Source: Dyella monticola (lineage in GTDB: Bacteria > Pseudomonadota > Gammaproteobacteria > Xanthomonadales > Rhodanobacteraceae). From it: DNA of 64,000 bases. Below, in pieces: positions 9,144 through 18,126 of this stretch (the stretch's first letter is position 1; the number at the start of each line of letters is the position of its first letter). A program made the translations under genes and the position numbers. The notes beneath the pieces were generated by a model that saw only the letters and a program-made list of their open reading frames with translations, was not told where the DNA came from and did not search any database. The stretch is from positions 62,001-126,000 of the forward strand of contig NZ_QRBE01000010.1 of NCBI RefSeq assembly GCF_003363155.1, written 5' to 3'.

Positions 9144-9878
9144 ATGAGCGGCAGCAGCAAGGAACACATCATCAAGAGCTACGACGACGAACTGGTGCGC
9201 CTCACCGGCGAACTGGTGCGCATGGGCGAGCTGGCGGTGAGCCAATTGGAGGCAGCCATCGACGTGGTGGATCGCCGCGACGAGCGCGCCGCCCAGCATG
9301 TCGTCAACAACGACGACGCCATCGACCAACTGGAGCAGGAAATCAGCCACGACGTCGTGCGCCTGCTGGCCCTGCGCGCACCCATCGCAGGCGACCTGCG
9401 CAACGTCTTCGCGGCACTGCGCATTGCGGCGGACATCGAGCGCATCGGCGACTACGCCGCCAACGTCGCCAAACGCTCCATCCCGCTTTCGATGGCCGCA
9501 CCACTGACGCCTACCGGCGGCCTTGCGCACCTGGCCGAGCTGGCCGCCGGTGAAGTGCGCGACGTGTTGCGTGCTTACCGCGACCGCGATGCGGATCTGG
9601 CCATGAAGGTGTGGCACGAAGACGTGGAATTGGATGAAGCCTATACCGGCTACTTCCGCGAGTTGCTCACCTACATGATGGAAGACCCGCGCGTGATCAC
9701 GCCGTGCACCCATCTGCTGTTCATGGCCAAGAACATCGAGCGCATCGGCGACCACGCCACCAACATCGCCGAGAACGTGTGGTTCCTGGTCAAGGGCGAA
9801 CCGCTCAATGTCCAGCGCGACAAGCGCGACCTCACCTCCAATCCCGAGCCGGTGAAGCTGGGCGATCGGCCAACCTGA
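9144..9878 (+). CDS. phoU: Phosphate signalling regulator PhoU
   Basis: Negative regulator linking the Pst transporter to the PhoR sensor kinase. The 244-residue protein has the two repeated three-helix PhoU domains (about 10-105 and 115-215) with the metal-binding E/DxxxD motifs seen as RIAADIERIGDYAANV and MAKNIERIGDHATNIAE. It is the last gene of the pst cluster; phoB and phoR are not in the window. Length is normal. Confidence 0.95.
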   Translation: MSGSSKEHIIKSYDDELVRLTGELVRMGELAVSQLEAAIDVVDRRDERAAQHVVNNDDAIDQLEQEISHDVVRLLALRAPIAGDLRNVFAALRIAADIERIGDYAANVAKRSIPLSMAAPLTPTGGLAHLAELAAGEVRDVLRAYRDRDADLAMKVWHEDVELDEAYTGYFRELLTYMMEDPRVITPCTHLLFMAKNIERIGDHATNIAENVWFLVKGEPLNVQRDKRDLTSNPEPVKLGDRPT

Positions 9879-9916
9879 ACTCCTTAAATAGCGTCCCGTT
9901 TCCACGACGCGCCATT

Positions 9917-9945
9917 CCCCCTCTCCTGCACGCAGGGGAGGGGGC
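9917..9945. repeat. Dispersed CCCCTCTCCTGC palindromic repeat
   Basis: Arms CCCCTCTCCTGC and GCAGGGGAGGGG surround a 2-base centre with small mismatches. It is intergenic between phoU and the GT39-like gene and belongs to the same family as 9054-9091. Confidence 0.65.
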
Positions 9946-10005
9946 AGACAATCGAGAGTCCCCTCGTGCAATTCCTATCGGGCTTCGCGTACGCTCACCC
10001 GATCT

Positions 10006-11781
10006 ATGCACCCACGGGCTCATGCAGTGACACCGCTCCAAGCCGCTGACACCACCACAGCCAACCGCAGCAGCGCCCGCTTCGGCTGGCCCGGCGCACT
10101 GTACGCACTCATCGCACTGACCAGCTGCGTATTCGCCTTCATCGGCCTGTCCAGCAGCAGTTTCTGGGCGGATGAGCTGTATACGATGCAGGTGGTGGAT
10201 CATCATCTGGGCTTGGGCGAAGTGTTCCGGCGCGTGCTGGCCGATGTTCATCCTCCGCTGTACGACTTTTTTCTCTACGCCTGGATTGAACTGGCCGGTA
10301 CGCGTGAATGGGTGGTACGCCTGCCCAGCGCACTGTTGGCGGTGCTGAGCGTGGCTGTATTCGCGTTGAGTACGCGACGCCGGCTCAGCGCGACAGCCAT
10401 CGCTTTTGCCTGCGCCGTCGCGGCCACGTCCACTTTCTGGTACGAGCAGGCGCAGAACGCACGCAATTACGGGCTGGCAATATTCCTTTCATCGTTGCTG
10501 CTTGGCACGGCCATGCAGTTTCGACAGTACGCATCGGAACGGCGGTTTCCCGCAGGCACATGGGCGTGGCTCACCCTTTTTGGCATCGCGGCCAGCCAGG
10601 TGCATCCGTACATGCTGCTTACGGTGGGTGTATTGCTGCTCTATCTGCTGGCGACATCCCCGACATGGCCACAGCGTGTGGCGATATGCGTATCCGGTGC
10701 GCTGGTGCTGGGGCTTTACATCGGCCTGCTATGGCTGATGACGCATACCGCCAAGCATGATTTCCACGACACGTGGTACAGCAACAAGCCGTCGTTCTTC
10801 GCATCGCATCTGCGTCGAGCGATCTTCCATTTCATGAGCCGGCAGATGCTGCTGGTTGTGGTTGTCATGTTGCTGGTGAGGTGGCGGCAGCGGCGTTCTT
10901 CTGACGCACATGCCGATGTCGACGCAGCCATCGGCGAATGGACCACCCGACTTTGCGGCGTGGTGTGCGTGGGCGTTATCGTCAGCGGCATTGCCGTGTC
11001 GTTGCTGATCGCGCCATCGTTCTCGTATCGCAATGTGCTGGTTTGTGCGCCATTCGGCTGGTTTCTGCTCGCCAGACTCTACGATGCAGCAGGCCCCCGC
11101 GTCGGTACGCGTGCGGGCACGATGGCAGCGGCCATCATCGTCCTGCTGCTGAGTTGGCCGGCGCTCCTGCTCATGCGGGGACGGCTATTGCCATCCAATG
11201 AACCGTGGCGGGCTTCCGCAGCCTATGTGCAGGGGTTGCCAGGCTGCCAAGGTGTCACGTTGCCGGTCATCACCTTTCCGGGCACGTACGGCTTGGGCAT
11301 GACGTCGGGGGTGCATACCATGGTCGAGCACAACTATTACGGCTATTACCTGCCCGCCTCCTATCACCCTTATGCCTACTTGCCGGATGAATGGATCCAT
11401 CACGCTATCCAATCGTCGCAAGCAGAAAGCAACGGGTGCCCGGTGATCGGCTGGGGTTTGCATGACATGTCTACCGAGGCGCGCGCGTTGGAACTGGCCA
11501 AGCAGCTTGCAAGCCAGCCTGGATTCGCCAGCCATCAGGTGGTGGTGCAAACGTTCCTGGCTTATCAGTTGGGTTGGTTGCGATGGAAACCGGAGCCGAA
11601 TGCATTCGTGTTTTTGCGTGCGACGCCGGCTGTGCTCGCCACACCTGCATCGTTGCCGATGGGAACCGCCGTGGATCGCGCGCATTCGCTCGGTGAGCGG
11701 TTGCTGGTCAGTTTCAATCCATCGGCTGCACCGGAAGCTACGTACACGATTCGCCGATTATCCGCGCCGCTAAAGCATTAG
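10006..11781 (+). CDS. Membrane glycosyltransferase, GT39/ArnT-like (PMT_2 family)
   Basis: Probable polyprenyl-phosphate-sugar-dependent glycosyltransferase in the inner membrane (GT-C fold). The 591-residue protein has many hydrophobic helices and the acidic first periplasmic loop motif SSSFWADELYTMQ (D-E), followed by the ADVHPPLYDFFLYAW segment found in Glf/GT39/PMT_2 proteins. The C-terminal ~200 residues are soluble. The acceptor and donor cannot be deduced. No clear Shine-Dalgarno lies before the ATG, so the exact start is uncertain. It stands alone between two palindromic repeats. Confidence 0.75.
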   Translation: MHPRAHAVTPLQAADTTTANRSSARFGWPGALYALIALTSCVFAFIGLSSSSFWADELYTMQVVDHHLGLGEVFRRVLADVHPPLYDFFLYAWIELAGTREWVVRLPSALLAVLSVAVFALSTRRRLSATAIAFACAVAATSTFWYEQAQNARNYGLAIFLSSLLLGTAMQFRQYASERRFPAGTWAWLTLFGIAASQVHPYMLLTVGVLLLYLLATSPTWPQRVAICVSGALVLGLYIGLLWLMTHTAKHDFHDTWYSNKPSFFASHLRRAIFHFMSRQMLLVVVVMLLVRWRQRRSSDAHADVDAAIGEWTTRLCGVVCVGVIVSGIAVSLLIAPSFSYRNVLVCAPFGWFLLARLYDAAGPRVGTRAGTMAAAIIVLLLSWPALLLMRGRLLPSNEPWRASAAYVQGLPGCQGVTLPVITFPGTYGLGMTSGVHTMVEHNYYGYYLPASYHPYAYLPDEWIHHAIQSSQAESNGCPVIGWGLHDMSTEARALELAKQLASQPGFASHQVVVQTFLAYQLGWLRWKPEPNAFVFLRATPAVLATPASLPMGTAVDRAHSLGERLLVSFNPSAAPEATYTIRRLSAPLKH

Positions 11782-11810
11782 CGCGTGCTCCAACCCCACG
11801 ACATACAGCC

Positions 11811-11833
11811 CCCCCCTGCACACAGGGGAGGGA
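11811..11833. repeat. Dispersed CCCCCTG palindromic repeat
   Basis: Arms CCCCCCTG and CAGGGGAGGG surround a short centre, between the convergent GT39-like and SGNH-hydrolase genes. It belongs to the same family as 9054-9091 and 9917-9945 and could act as a transcription end hairpin. Confidence 0.6.
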
Positions 11834-11862
11834 GCAGATAGGCGCTCATCAGGCGCAGACGA

Positions 11863-12711
11863 TTATTCCGCCTTGGCAATTGCCTGCTTCGCCAATCGGC
11901 TCATGATGGCGTAACCGGCCGCGTTAGGATGCACGCCGTCCACTGACAGGTTCGCTTTGAAGCCGCGATGGCCATCATCCAGCGGCGTGAAGTAATCCAC
12001 GTACACCAAGTCTTCCTTCTGCGCATAACCCTTGATCCATGCATTAAGCGCACGAATGTTTTCGACGGCTTCGATCGTCGGCCGCCAGGGATATTTCGCG
12101 GCAGGCGTAAGCGCGGCAAGAATCACGCGAATGTGATTCGCACGCGCCATGTCCACCATGCTTTGAATGTTGTTCTCGATCGTTTCGAGCGTGACAGGTC
12201 CGGTATTGCCGGCAATGTCGTTGGTACCCGCGAGAATGTGCACCACCGCGGGATGCAGATTGATCACATCCGCACGAAAACGCAGCAGCATCTGCGACGT
12301 GGTTTGCCCGCTGACGCCACGGTCGATCACATCGTTGGTAAAAAGCGACGGATCGCCCGAGCCCCAGCTTTCGGTGATGGAATCGCCGAAAAAGATCACC
12401 CTGTGGTTCGTGGCCGGCGCAAGCGTGGTATTGGGATGGGCGTAATGGCAAAGACCGCCAAAATCCTGCTCCATGCGCTGCTGCGCCCAGGCTTTGGACG
12501 CTGCGGCCAGCGCGGTTTTCGCATCGCGCCGGGCAGCAGGCCCTGGCGCCAGCGGCGGCGGCATCAACACCGCGCAAGGGTCTTTCACCACGCCCACGGG
12601 TTCGGCCGGCACATCGGCATGGAAAGAGGACGTCGGCGCCATCTGCGCCATGACCACGCCACTTGCCAGCACCATGCCTGCGACAAGAGAAAGTGAAGCC
12701 TTGATCGACAT
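11863..12711 (-). CDS. Secreted SGNH/GDSL-family hydrolase
   Basis: Predicted exported esterase/acetylhydrolase of the SGNH superfamily. The start at 12711 is chosen because GAGGAG lies about 10 bases upstream and a signal peptide follows (MSIKASLSLVAG, cleavage near VMA-Q). The four blocks are visible: block I FFGDSITESWG with the nucleophile Ser, block II around IDRGVSGQTT (Gly), block III LAGTNDIAGN (Asn) and block V VDGVHPNAAG with the catalytic Asp and His. Length is 282 residues. The substrate is unknown; adjacent co-oriented DUF1080 suggests carbohydrate metabolism. Confidence 0.85.
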   Translation of the reverse strand: MSIKASLSLVAGMVLASGVVMAQMAPTSSFHADVPAEPVGVVKDPCAVLMPPPLAPGPAARRDAKTALAAASKAWAQQRMEQDFGGLCHYAHPNTTLAPATNHRVIFFGDSITESWGSGDPSLFTNDVIDRGVSGQTTSQMLLRFRADVINLHPAVVHILAGTNDIAGNTGPVTLETIENNIQSMVDMARANHIRVILAALTPAAKYPWRPTIEAVENIRALNAWIKGYAQKEDLVYVDYFTPLDDGHRGFKANLSVDGVHPNAAGYAIMSRLAKQAIAKAE

Positions 12712-12803
12712 GTTTTCAGATCTCCTCGCCACCCATTTGGACGGCCGAACCATACAACACTTCCCAGTGGCGCTCCGTCATCGCCACCTGCACCGACCGG
12801 CAA

Positions 12804-13553
12804 TCAGAGCTGCTTGATCTTGATATCCCTGAACCACAGGTGGATCGGCACCTCGCCCTTGTCTTCGGTGCCCTGCAGCGAGATATGCCCCTGATGGAAG
12901 GTTGCAAAGTCCGGCCACGCGGTGAATTTGGTATGCGCGACCAGGCGCTTCCAGTCGTCGGTCCACAGATGGGTGTCGATCACCTTGTGCCCGTTCTGGA
13001 AGAATTGCACGTGGCCATGATCGGCGATGATTTCGAACTGGTTCCACTGCCCTGCTTCGTTTACCCATTCCACATCGGAAGAAATAATGTCGAACAGATC
13101 GCCGGAGCGTTCGTTCAAAACGCGGCTGTCCGGCTTGGTGCAGGCCAGATCGGCGATCTGCATTTCCGGGCCGGTTTCATAGGTGTTGGCGTACTTGGGT
13201 GACTCGTGCACGTAAAACATGACGCCGCTATCGGCGCACGGGCTCATTTTCCACGACAGTTTCAGATCGAAGTTGCCGTACTCGGCGTTGGTGACCAGAT
13301 CCTGGAAATCGGCGGCCGGATCGTTCGGGCGCTTTTCCAGCAGGATGGCGCCATCACGCACGCTCCAATCCTTTCCGGGCCCCTTTTGCAGGTAGGAATG
13401 CCATCCGTTGAGGCTGCTGCCATCGAACAGCAACTGCCAGCCCTGGGATTTTTCCTGTGCGCTAAGCGTGTTGTGCTGCTGAGCATGAACCAGACCACAC
13501 AACAGCAGTCCGGCGACAGCCACGGCACCTTGTGCCTTTTGCTTGTGAAGCAT
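12804..13553 (-). CDS. Secreted DUF1080 (3-keto-disaccharide hydrolase-like) protein
   Basis: Exported concanavalin-like jelly-roll protein of the DUF1080 family, members of which act on 3-keto-glycosides. The 249-residue protein has a signal peptide ending at VHA-Q, the family start GWQLLFDGSSLNGWHSY, WSVRDGAILL, then GNFDLKLSWKMS and SGVMFYV, and ends WFRDIKIKQL. It is upstream of, and co-oriented with, the SGNH hydrolase (92-base gap), so the two may form one unit. Two adjacent perfect palindromes precede the start. Function beyond the family is inference. Confidence 0.85.
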   Translation of the reverse strand: MLHKQKAQGAVAVAGLLLCGLVHAQQHNTLSAQEKSQGWQLLFDGSSLNGWHSYLQKGPGKDWSVRDGAILLEKRPNDPAADFQDLVTNAEYGNFDLKLSWKMSPCADSGVMFYVHESPKYANTYETGPEMQIADLACTKPDSRVLNERSGDLFDIISSDVEWVNEAGQWNQFEIIADHGHVQFFQNGHKVIDTHLWTDDWKRLVAHTKFTAWPDFATFHQGHISLQGTEDKGEVPIHLWFRDIKIKQL

Positions 13554-13563
13554 TGCTTGCTAC

Positions 13564-13594
13564 CTCATGGCCATGAGTTTTAGATCGATCTAAA
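13564..13594. promoter_or_regulatory. Two adjacent palindromes before the DUF1080 gene
   Basis: CTCATGGCCATGAG (13564-13577) and TTTAGATCGATCTAAA (13579-13594) are perfect palindromes separated by a single base. They are 10 and 25 bases upstream of the DUF1080 start. The 16-mer has the even symmetry and central CG of LacI-type operators, so a repressor site is plausible. Confidence 0.5.
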
Positions 13595-13762
13595 CTACGC
13601 CCCAAAAAAAGGCGTTCCATGTTGGGACGCCTATTCACTTCGGTCTTGCACCCGTTCGACCTGAACAGTAATACCTTTCCCTGGTACGCAACATATGACC
13701 ATAGTCATGCAGGGGCAGGCACGGAAGCCATCGATCCACCTTTTCACTGCGGGAGCGCCGTC

Positions 13763-16087
13763 ATGAGCGAAAAAAACAAAGTCCCTGGCGTAAGCACCTA
13801 TAACGGCCCCGCTGGCGGCTGGGGCGCACTGCGCGCCGTGGCCAAAGCCATCCGTGGACAGATGGCCGTCGGTCGCGACACCTCCGCGCTGCTGCGCGTC
13901 AATCAACCCACAGGGTTCGACTGCCCGGGCTGCGCGTGGCCGGACCCGAAGTCCACCAGCTCTTTCGAATTTTGCGAAAACGGCGCCAAGGCCGTTTCGT
14001 GGGAAGCGACATCCAAGCGCGTGCGGCCGGAATTCTTTGCGGCCAATACGGTGACCTCGCTATGGGGCCTGAGCGATTACGCGCTGGAAAGCCTCGGCCG
14101 CATCACGCATCCCATGGCGTACGACGCCACAACCGACACCTATGTCGCAATCACATGGAGCGAGGCAATGGACCGCATCGGCCAGGCATTGCGCGCGCTG
14201 CCTGATCCGCGCATGGCCGAGTTCTACACCTCCGGACGCGCCTCCAACGAAGCGGCGTTTCTCTATCAGATTTTCGTGCGCGAATACGGTTCGAGCAATT
14301 TCCCCGATTGCTCGAACATGTGCCATGAAGCCACCAGCGTGGGCTTGCCACAATCGATCGGTGTCGGCAAGGGCACGGTGTTGCTCGAGGATTTCGATCA
14401 CTGCGATGCGGTGTTCTGCATCGGTCATAACCCGGGCACGAATCATCCACGCATGCTCGCCACCTTGCGCGAGGTGTCCAAGCGTAATGTGCCGATCATC
14501 GCGATCAACCCCCTGCCCGAGCGCGGACTCGAGCGTTTCACCGATCCACAAGTACCCATCGAGATGGTGGCGAACCTTGCCACGCCTATCGCGTCCACCT
14601 ATTACCAGATCAAATCCGGCGGTGACCTGGCGCTTTTGAAAGGCATGATGAAATGGCTATTCGAGGAAGATCGGAACGCCATCGATCATGGCCATGCCGG
14701 CGTCCTCGACCATGATTTCATCCGCGAACACACCACCGGCATCGACGCACTGAAAGCCGATGTGGAAAGCACGACGTGGGATGTCATCGTCGCCAAAACA
14801 GGCTTGTCGCGCGAGGAGATCGAAGCCGTCGCCAAGACATACAGCCAGGCCAAGCGCGTCATCGTCTGCTACGGCATGGGCATCACCCAGCATGCGCATG
14901 GCACGGAGAACGTGCAGCAAATCGCCAATCTGCTATTGCTACGCGGCAATATTGGCCGCGAAGGCGCCGGCATTTGCCCGCTACGCGGACACTCGAACGT
15001 GCAAGGCAATCGCACGGTCGGCATTACTGAAAAACCGAACGACGCGCTGATTCTCGGCATCGAGCGCGCGTTCGGCTTCACCGCGCCGAAGGAACACGGC
15101 CATGATGCCGTGCGCGCCATCCAGGCCATTGGCGAGGGTCACTCCAAAGCGCTGATCAGCCTTGGCGGCAACCTTGCCGTGGCAATGTCCGATCCACAGG
15201 CCACGTTCGCCGCCATGCGCACCCTCGATCTTGCCGTGCACATCACCACCAAGCTCAATCGCTCGCAACTGATCATCGGCAAGCAATCCATCATCCTGCC
15301 TTGCCTGGGCAGAACCGAGCTGGACATTCAAGCCGAAGGGCAACAGTCGATCACCGTGGAAGATTCCATGTCGATGGTGCACGCCTCCGCGGGCCAACTA
15401 CCGCCTGCGTCCGAACACCTGCGCTCCGAGCCGTGGATCATCGCGCACATCGCCAAGGCCACCCTTCCCGCCACGCGTGTCGATTGGGATGCGCTGGTGG
15501 CGAACTACGATCGCATCCGCGACAAGATCGAGATCGTGTATCCCGATTTCTTCGACTACAACCAGCGCATCCGCGAGCCCGGCGGGTTCAGGCTTTACAT
15601 TGCCGCATCCGAGCGCAAGTGGGCGACAGCAGATGGCAAAGCGCATTTTCTTCTCGCACGCGGTGTCAGTGAAGACCCGAACCTTCCCTCCCAACACCTC
15701 ACCCTCACCACGGTCCGCTCGCACGATCAGTACAACACCACCATCTATAGCTTGAACGATCGCTATCGCGGTGTAACCGGTCGACGCGACATCGTCTTCG
15801 TCAACCCAGACGACCTGAAAGCGAATGGACTGCAGCATGGCGACCGCATCGATGTAGAAGTGGTCGGACCCAATGCTGTCGACCATCAAGGTAATACGCG
15901 AAGCGTGCGCGGCTTTGTGGCCGTCAGTTATCCGATAGCCGCCGGCACGGTCGCGATTTACTTTCCTGAAGGCAATTGCCTGGTGGGGCTCGACAGCTTC
16001 GATCCTGAATCGGGAACGCCTACGTACAAGTCGGTGCCTGTTTCATTGCAGCGGTCGCGCGCGAAAGCGCCGGCCGTTGATGCGTGA
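13763..16087 (+). CDS. FdhF/YdeP-like molybdopterin oxidoreductase
   Basis: Member of the DMSO-reductase superfamily, formate-dehydrogenase-alpha-like subgroup (as YdeP, about 760 residues). The start at 13763 has GGGAG seven bases upstream; a longer frame from 13619 lacks support. Residues about 45-70 contain Cys residues (DCPGCAWPDP and FEFCENG) placed as for an iron-sulfur cluster, followed by the molybdopterin-binding body (YTSGRASNEA, NMCHEATSVGL, CIGHNPGTNHPRM) and a C-terminal MGD-binding domain (HLTLTTVRSHDQYNTTIY). No electron-transfer partner or fdhD is adjacent. In Escherichia coli YdeP is linked to acid resistance; the substrate is unknown. Confidence 0.88.
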   Translation: MSEKNKVPGVSTYNGPAGGWGALRAVAKAIRGQMAVGRDTSALLRVNQPTGFDCPGCAWPDPKSTSSFEFCENGAKAVSWEATSKRVRPEFFAANTVTSLWGLSDYALESLGRITHPMAYDATTDTYVAITWSEAMDRIGQALRALPDPRMAEFYTSGRASNEAAFLYQIFVREYGSSNFPDCSNMCHEATSVGLPQSIGVGKGTVLLEDFDHCDAVFCIGHNPGTNHPRMLATLREVSKRNVPIIAINPLPERGLERFTDPQVPIEMVANLATPIASTYYQIKSGGDLALLKGMMKWLFEEDRNAIDHGHAGVLDHDFIREHTTGIDALKADVESTTWDVIVAKTGLSREEIEAVAKTYSQAKRVIVCYGMGITQHAHGTENVQQIANLLLLRGNIGREGAGICPLRGHSNVQGNRTVGITEKPNDALILGIERAFGFTAPKEHGHDAVRAIQAIGEGHSKALISLGGNLAVAMSDPQATFAAMRTLDLAVHITTKLNRSQLIIGKQSIILPCLGRTELDIQAEGQQSITVEDSMSMVHASAGQLPPASEHLRSEPWIIAHIAKATLPATRVDWDALVANYDRIRDKIEIVYPDFFDYNQRIREPGGFRLYIAASERKWATADGKAHFLLARGVSEDPNLPSQHLTLTTVRSHDQYNTTIYSLNDRYRGVTGRRDIVFVNPDDLKANGLQHGDRIDVEVVGPNAVDHQGNTRSVRGFVAVSYPIAAGTVAIYFPEGNCLVGLDSFDPESGTPTYKSVPVSLQRSRAKAPAVDA

Positions 16088-16533
16088 TGGTTTAGCTGTC
16101 GCGCATCCCAAGATTTCTCATTATGCCCCACCGTTATTCCCGTGGCGCGCGAAAGTGCGCCTCCTTAGACGCGTATTGCTCCAGCGTCACCCAGATTGTG
16201 CGAAATGACGACCTATAGCGAAACCCAACCACCCATTGAGCTTCACAAACACCATTGCATAAAAATGACAACACACCGTAACGAGCAGTCGCGCGCGCAT
16301 GCACACTGTCACTGCGTACATCTAAATGAACAGATCGCGCACAGCGCGCATCCGTATTCATTCACAACACATCATCTAGATGCGCTCTTCATTTCGATCT
16401 CACTAATCCTGGCGTACAAAACTTCGGCACCCGAGCAAGCGCTGGCCACACAATTATCACAACAACCGCGCACACGCCGCTAAAGACAGGCCGCACTCGT
16501 GGAGCTAACGGCACCGCCCACGGATTCCACGCC
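16088..16533. other. Gene-free stretch before the GT2 gene
   Basis: About 445 bases with visibly lower GC than the flanks. Open frames here have no coding character or ribosome site. No clear terminator hairpin was found. It probably holds the promoter of the downstream glycosyltransferase. Confidence 0.5.
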
Positions 16534-17424
16534 ATGCATGAAACCATAACCGCACCAAGCGAGCTGAATAAATCCAACGACAACGGCGCTGCTATAAAGC
16601 GCGCTGCGGTGAGCGTTGTAGTTCCATGCTTTCGTTGCATGAAAACTATCGACGCGGCCATCGCGTCTGTCGCAAACCAGACATTACCGCCTGCCGAAGT
16701 GCTGCTGATCGAAGACGGCAGCGGTGACGGAACGCTGGATGCCCTGCATCGCATCGCCGCCACTTACAAGAGCGGTTGGATCAAAGTGATCGCCATGCCT
16801 GACAACGGTGGCCCCTCACGCGCGCGCAATACCGGCTGGGGGCATGCCAAACAGCCCTACATCGCCTTTCTCGACTCCGACGACAGATGGGCGCCGCGCA
16901 AGCTGGAGTTGCAAATGGCTGCGCTGGATGCGGACCCTACCATCGCATTGATTGCGCATAAAATGCTTGTGCGCCCGCGTAACACCCCCTTCTCCGAGCT
17001 GCAGGAACCTATACAGACAGAGATCATCGGACGTGGTCGCCTGCTGTTCCACAACCCCTTCCCCACCACATCGGTGATGGTGCGTCGGGACCTGCCATTC
17101 CGCTTCGACGAAAATATCTGGTATTCCGAAGATTATTTCCTGTGGTCGCAGATCCGCTTTGCCGGCCATCGCTGCGCCAAAGTCAATCAGGTTCTGGCGC
17201 TGTGGACCAAGCGCATCGAGGGTGAGCGAGGGCTCAGCGATAATGTTCTGGCGGTCCACAATGCACGACGCATCATGCGACGCCGACTTATGCAAGAAGG
17301 CTTCATCAGCCCGCCCGAATACCTGTTTTCGCTCGCGGTCGGGGTGCTATCGCGCCTGCGTCGCAAGCTCAACATGGCAATGCATCCAGAAAGATACGCG
17401 GCGTACCGATCCCAACCTGGCTGA
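16534..17424 (+). CDS. Glycosyltransferase family 2
   Basis: GT-A fold glycosyltransferase of 296 residues. The catalytic domain (about 20-200) shows the nucleotide-binding start VSVVVPCFRCMKTIDAAI, IEDGSGDGT, DNGGPSRARNTG and the metal-binding DxD motif in FLDSDDRWAP. A basic C-terminal helix region (RLRRKLNMAMHPERY) may associate with the membrane. Donor and acceptor are unknown. It is not linked to a recognisable polysaccharide cluster, although a GT39-like gene is 5 kb away. Confidence 0.85.
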   Translation: MHETITAPSELNKSNDNGAAIKRAAVSVVVPCFRCMKTIDAAIASVANQTLPPAEVLLIEDGSGDGTLDALHRIAATYKSGWIKVIAMPDNGGPSRARNTGWGHAKQPYIAFLDSDDRWAPRKLELQMAALDADPTIALIAHKMLVRPRNTPFSELQEPIQTEIIGRGRLLFHNPFPTTSVMVRRDLPFRFDENIWYSEDYFLWSQIRFAGHRCAKVNQVLALWTKRIEGERGLSDNVLAVHNARRIMRRRLMQEGFISPPEYLFSLAVGVLSRLRRKLNMAMHPERYAAYRSQPG

Positions 17425-17454
17425 TGGCGAACGAGTCGCCACCGCGCCGCAACT

Positions 17455-17922
17455 TTACAGTTTCACATGCACTTCGTTTTCGCCGGCGATATAAAGCCGT
17501 AGCCCTTTGCGTGGGTAATCGCACACATCATGTTCCAACCGCTGCCCTGACACGAGGCATACCAGCGGCTCGCTCCCTGTGTTGACCATGACGTGCGCCG
17601 GCCCCCTTCGCGCGAAACCGAGAAAATCCCCAGGCCCAATGCTGCATACCTGCTCCCCGATCTGCGCTTCGCCGCGGCCGGAAAGCACATAAGCAAACTC
17701 TTCTTCGTAAAGATGCCGGTGATATTCCGACGACTCGTGGCCAGGCATGATCGTGATGATATAAACACCCAGTTGCGTCAATCCGACACTATCGCCCAGG
17801 GACTTCTTATGCCGCACAGCGTTGGGGTTGAGGTCATGCACCGAGATGCTGGCGCTCATGGCTTCAATATCAACAGCGGTGAGTAATTGGCTTGGCTGCT
17901 TCAACGTCATGCACCTCATCAT
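17455..17922 (-). CDS. Cupin-domain protein
   Basis: Small single-domain cupin of 155 residues. Motif 1 is visible as PGHESSEYHRHLYEEEFAYVLSG (His and Glu metal ligands) and motif 2 as PGDFLGFARRGPAHVMVN. Such proteins are isomerases, epimerases or oxygenases, or sugar-responsive sensors; nothing here fixes the role. The start may be Met5 (17910). It converges with the GT2 gene and diverges from the downstream esterase. Confidence 0.8.
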   Translation of the reverse strand: MMRCMTLKQPSQLLTAVDIEAMSASISVHDLNPNAVRHKKSLGDSVGLTQLGVYIITIMPGHESSEYHRHLYEEEFAYVLSGRGEAQIGEQVCSIGPGDFLGFARRGPAHVMVNTGSEPLVCLVSGQRLEHDVCDYPRKGLRLYIAGENEVHVKL

Positions 17923-18126
17923 TTTTCATCTAATCGATGTTAGCACTGCTCTAGAGCATTCGTCTTACTCCGCTTTCAGACACGTGCAACCTGCTTGCCC
18001 AAAAAAATCCACCTGACAGCCCGTTGCCGGCCAGATCGGGTGTGCAGGATAGATAGAGGGGTTATCTCTCATTTATTGCATTGATCGCGCAAGCCATCTT
18101 AGCGTGCACCAAACCGGAGGGGCGTC

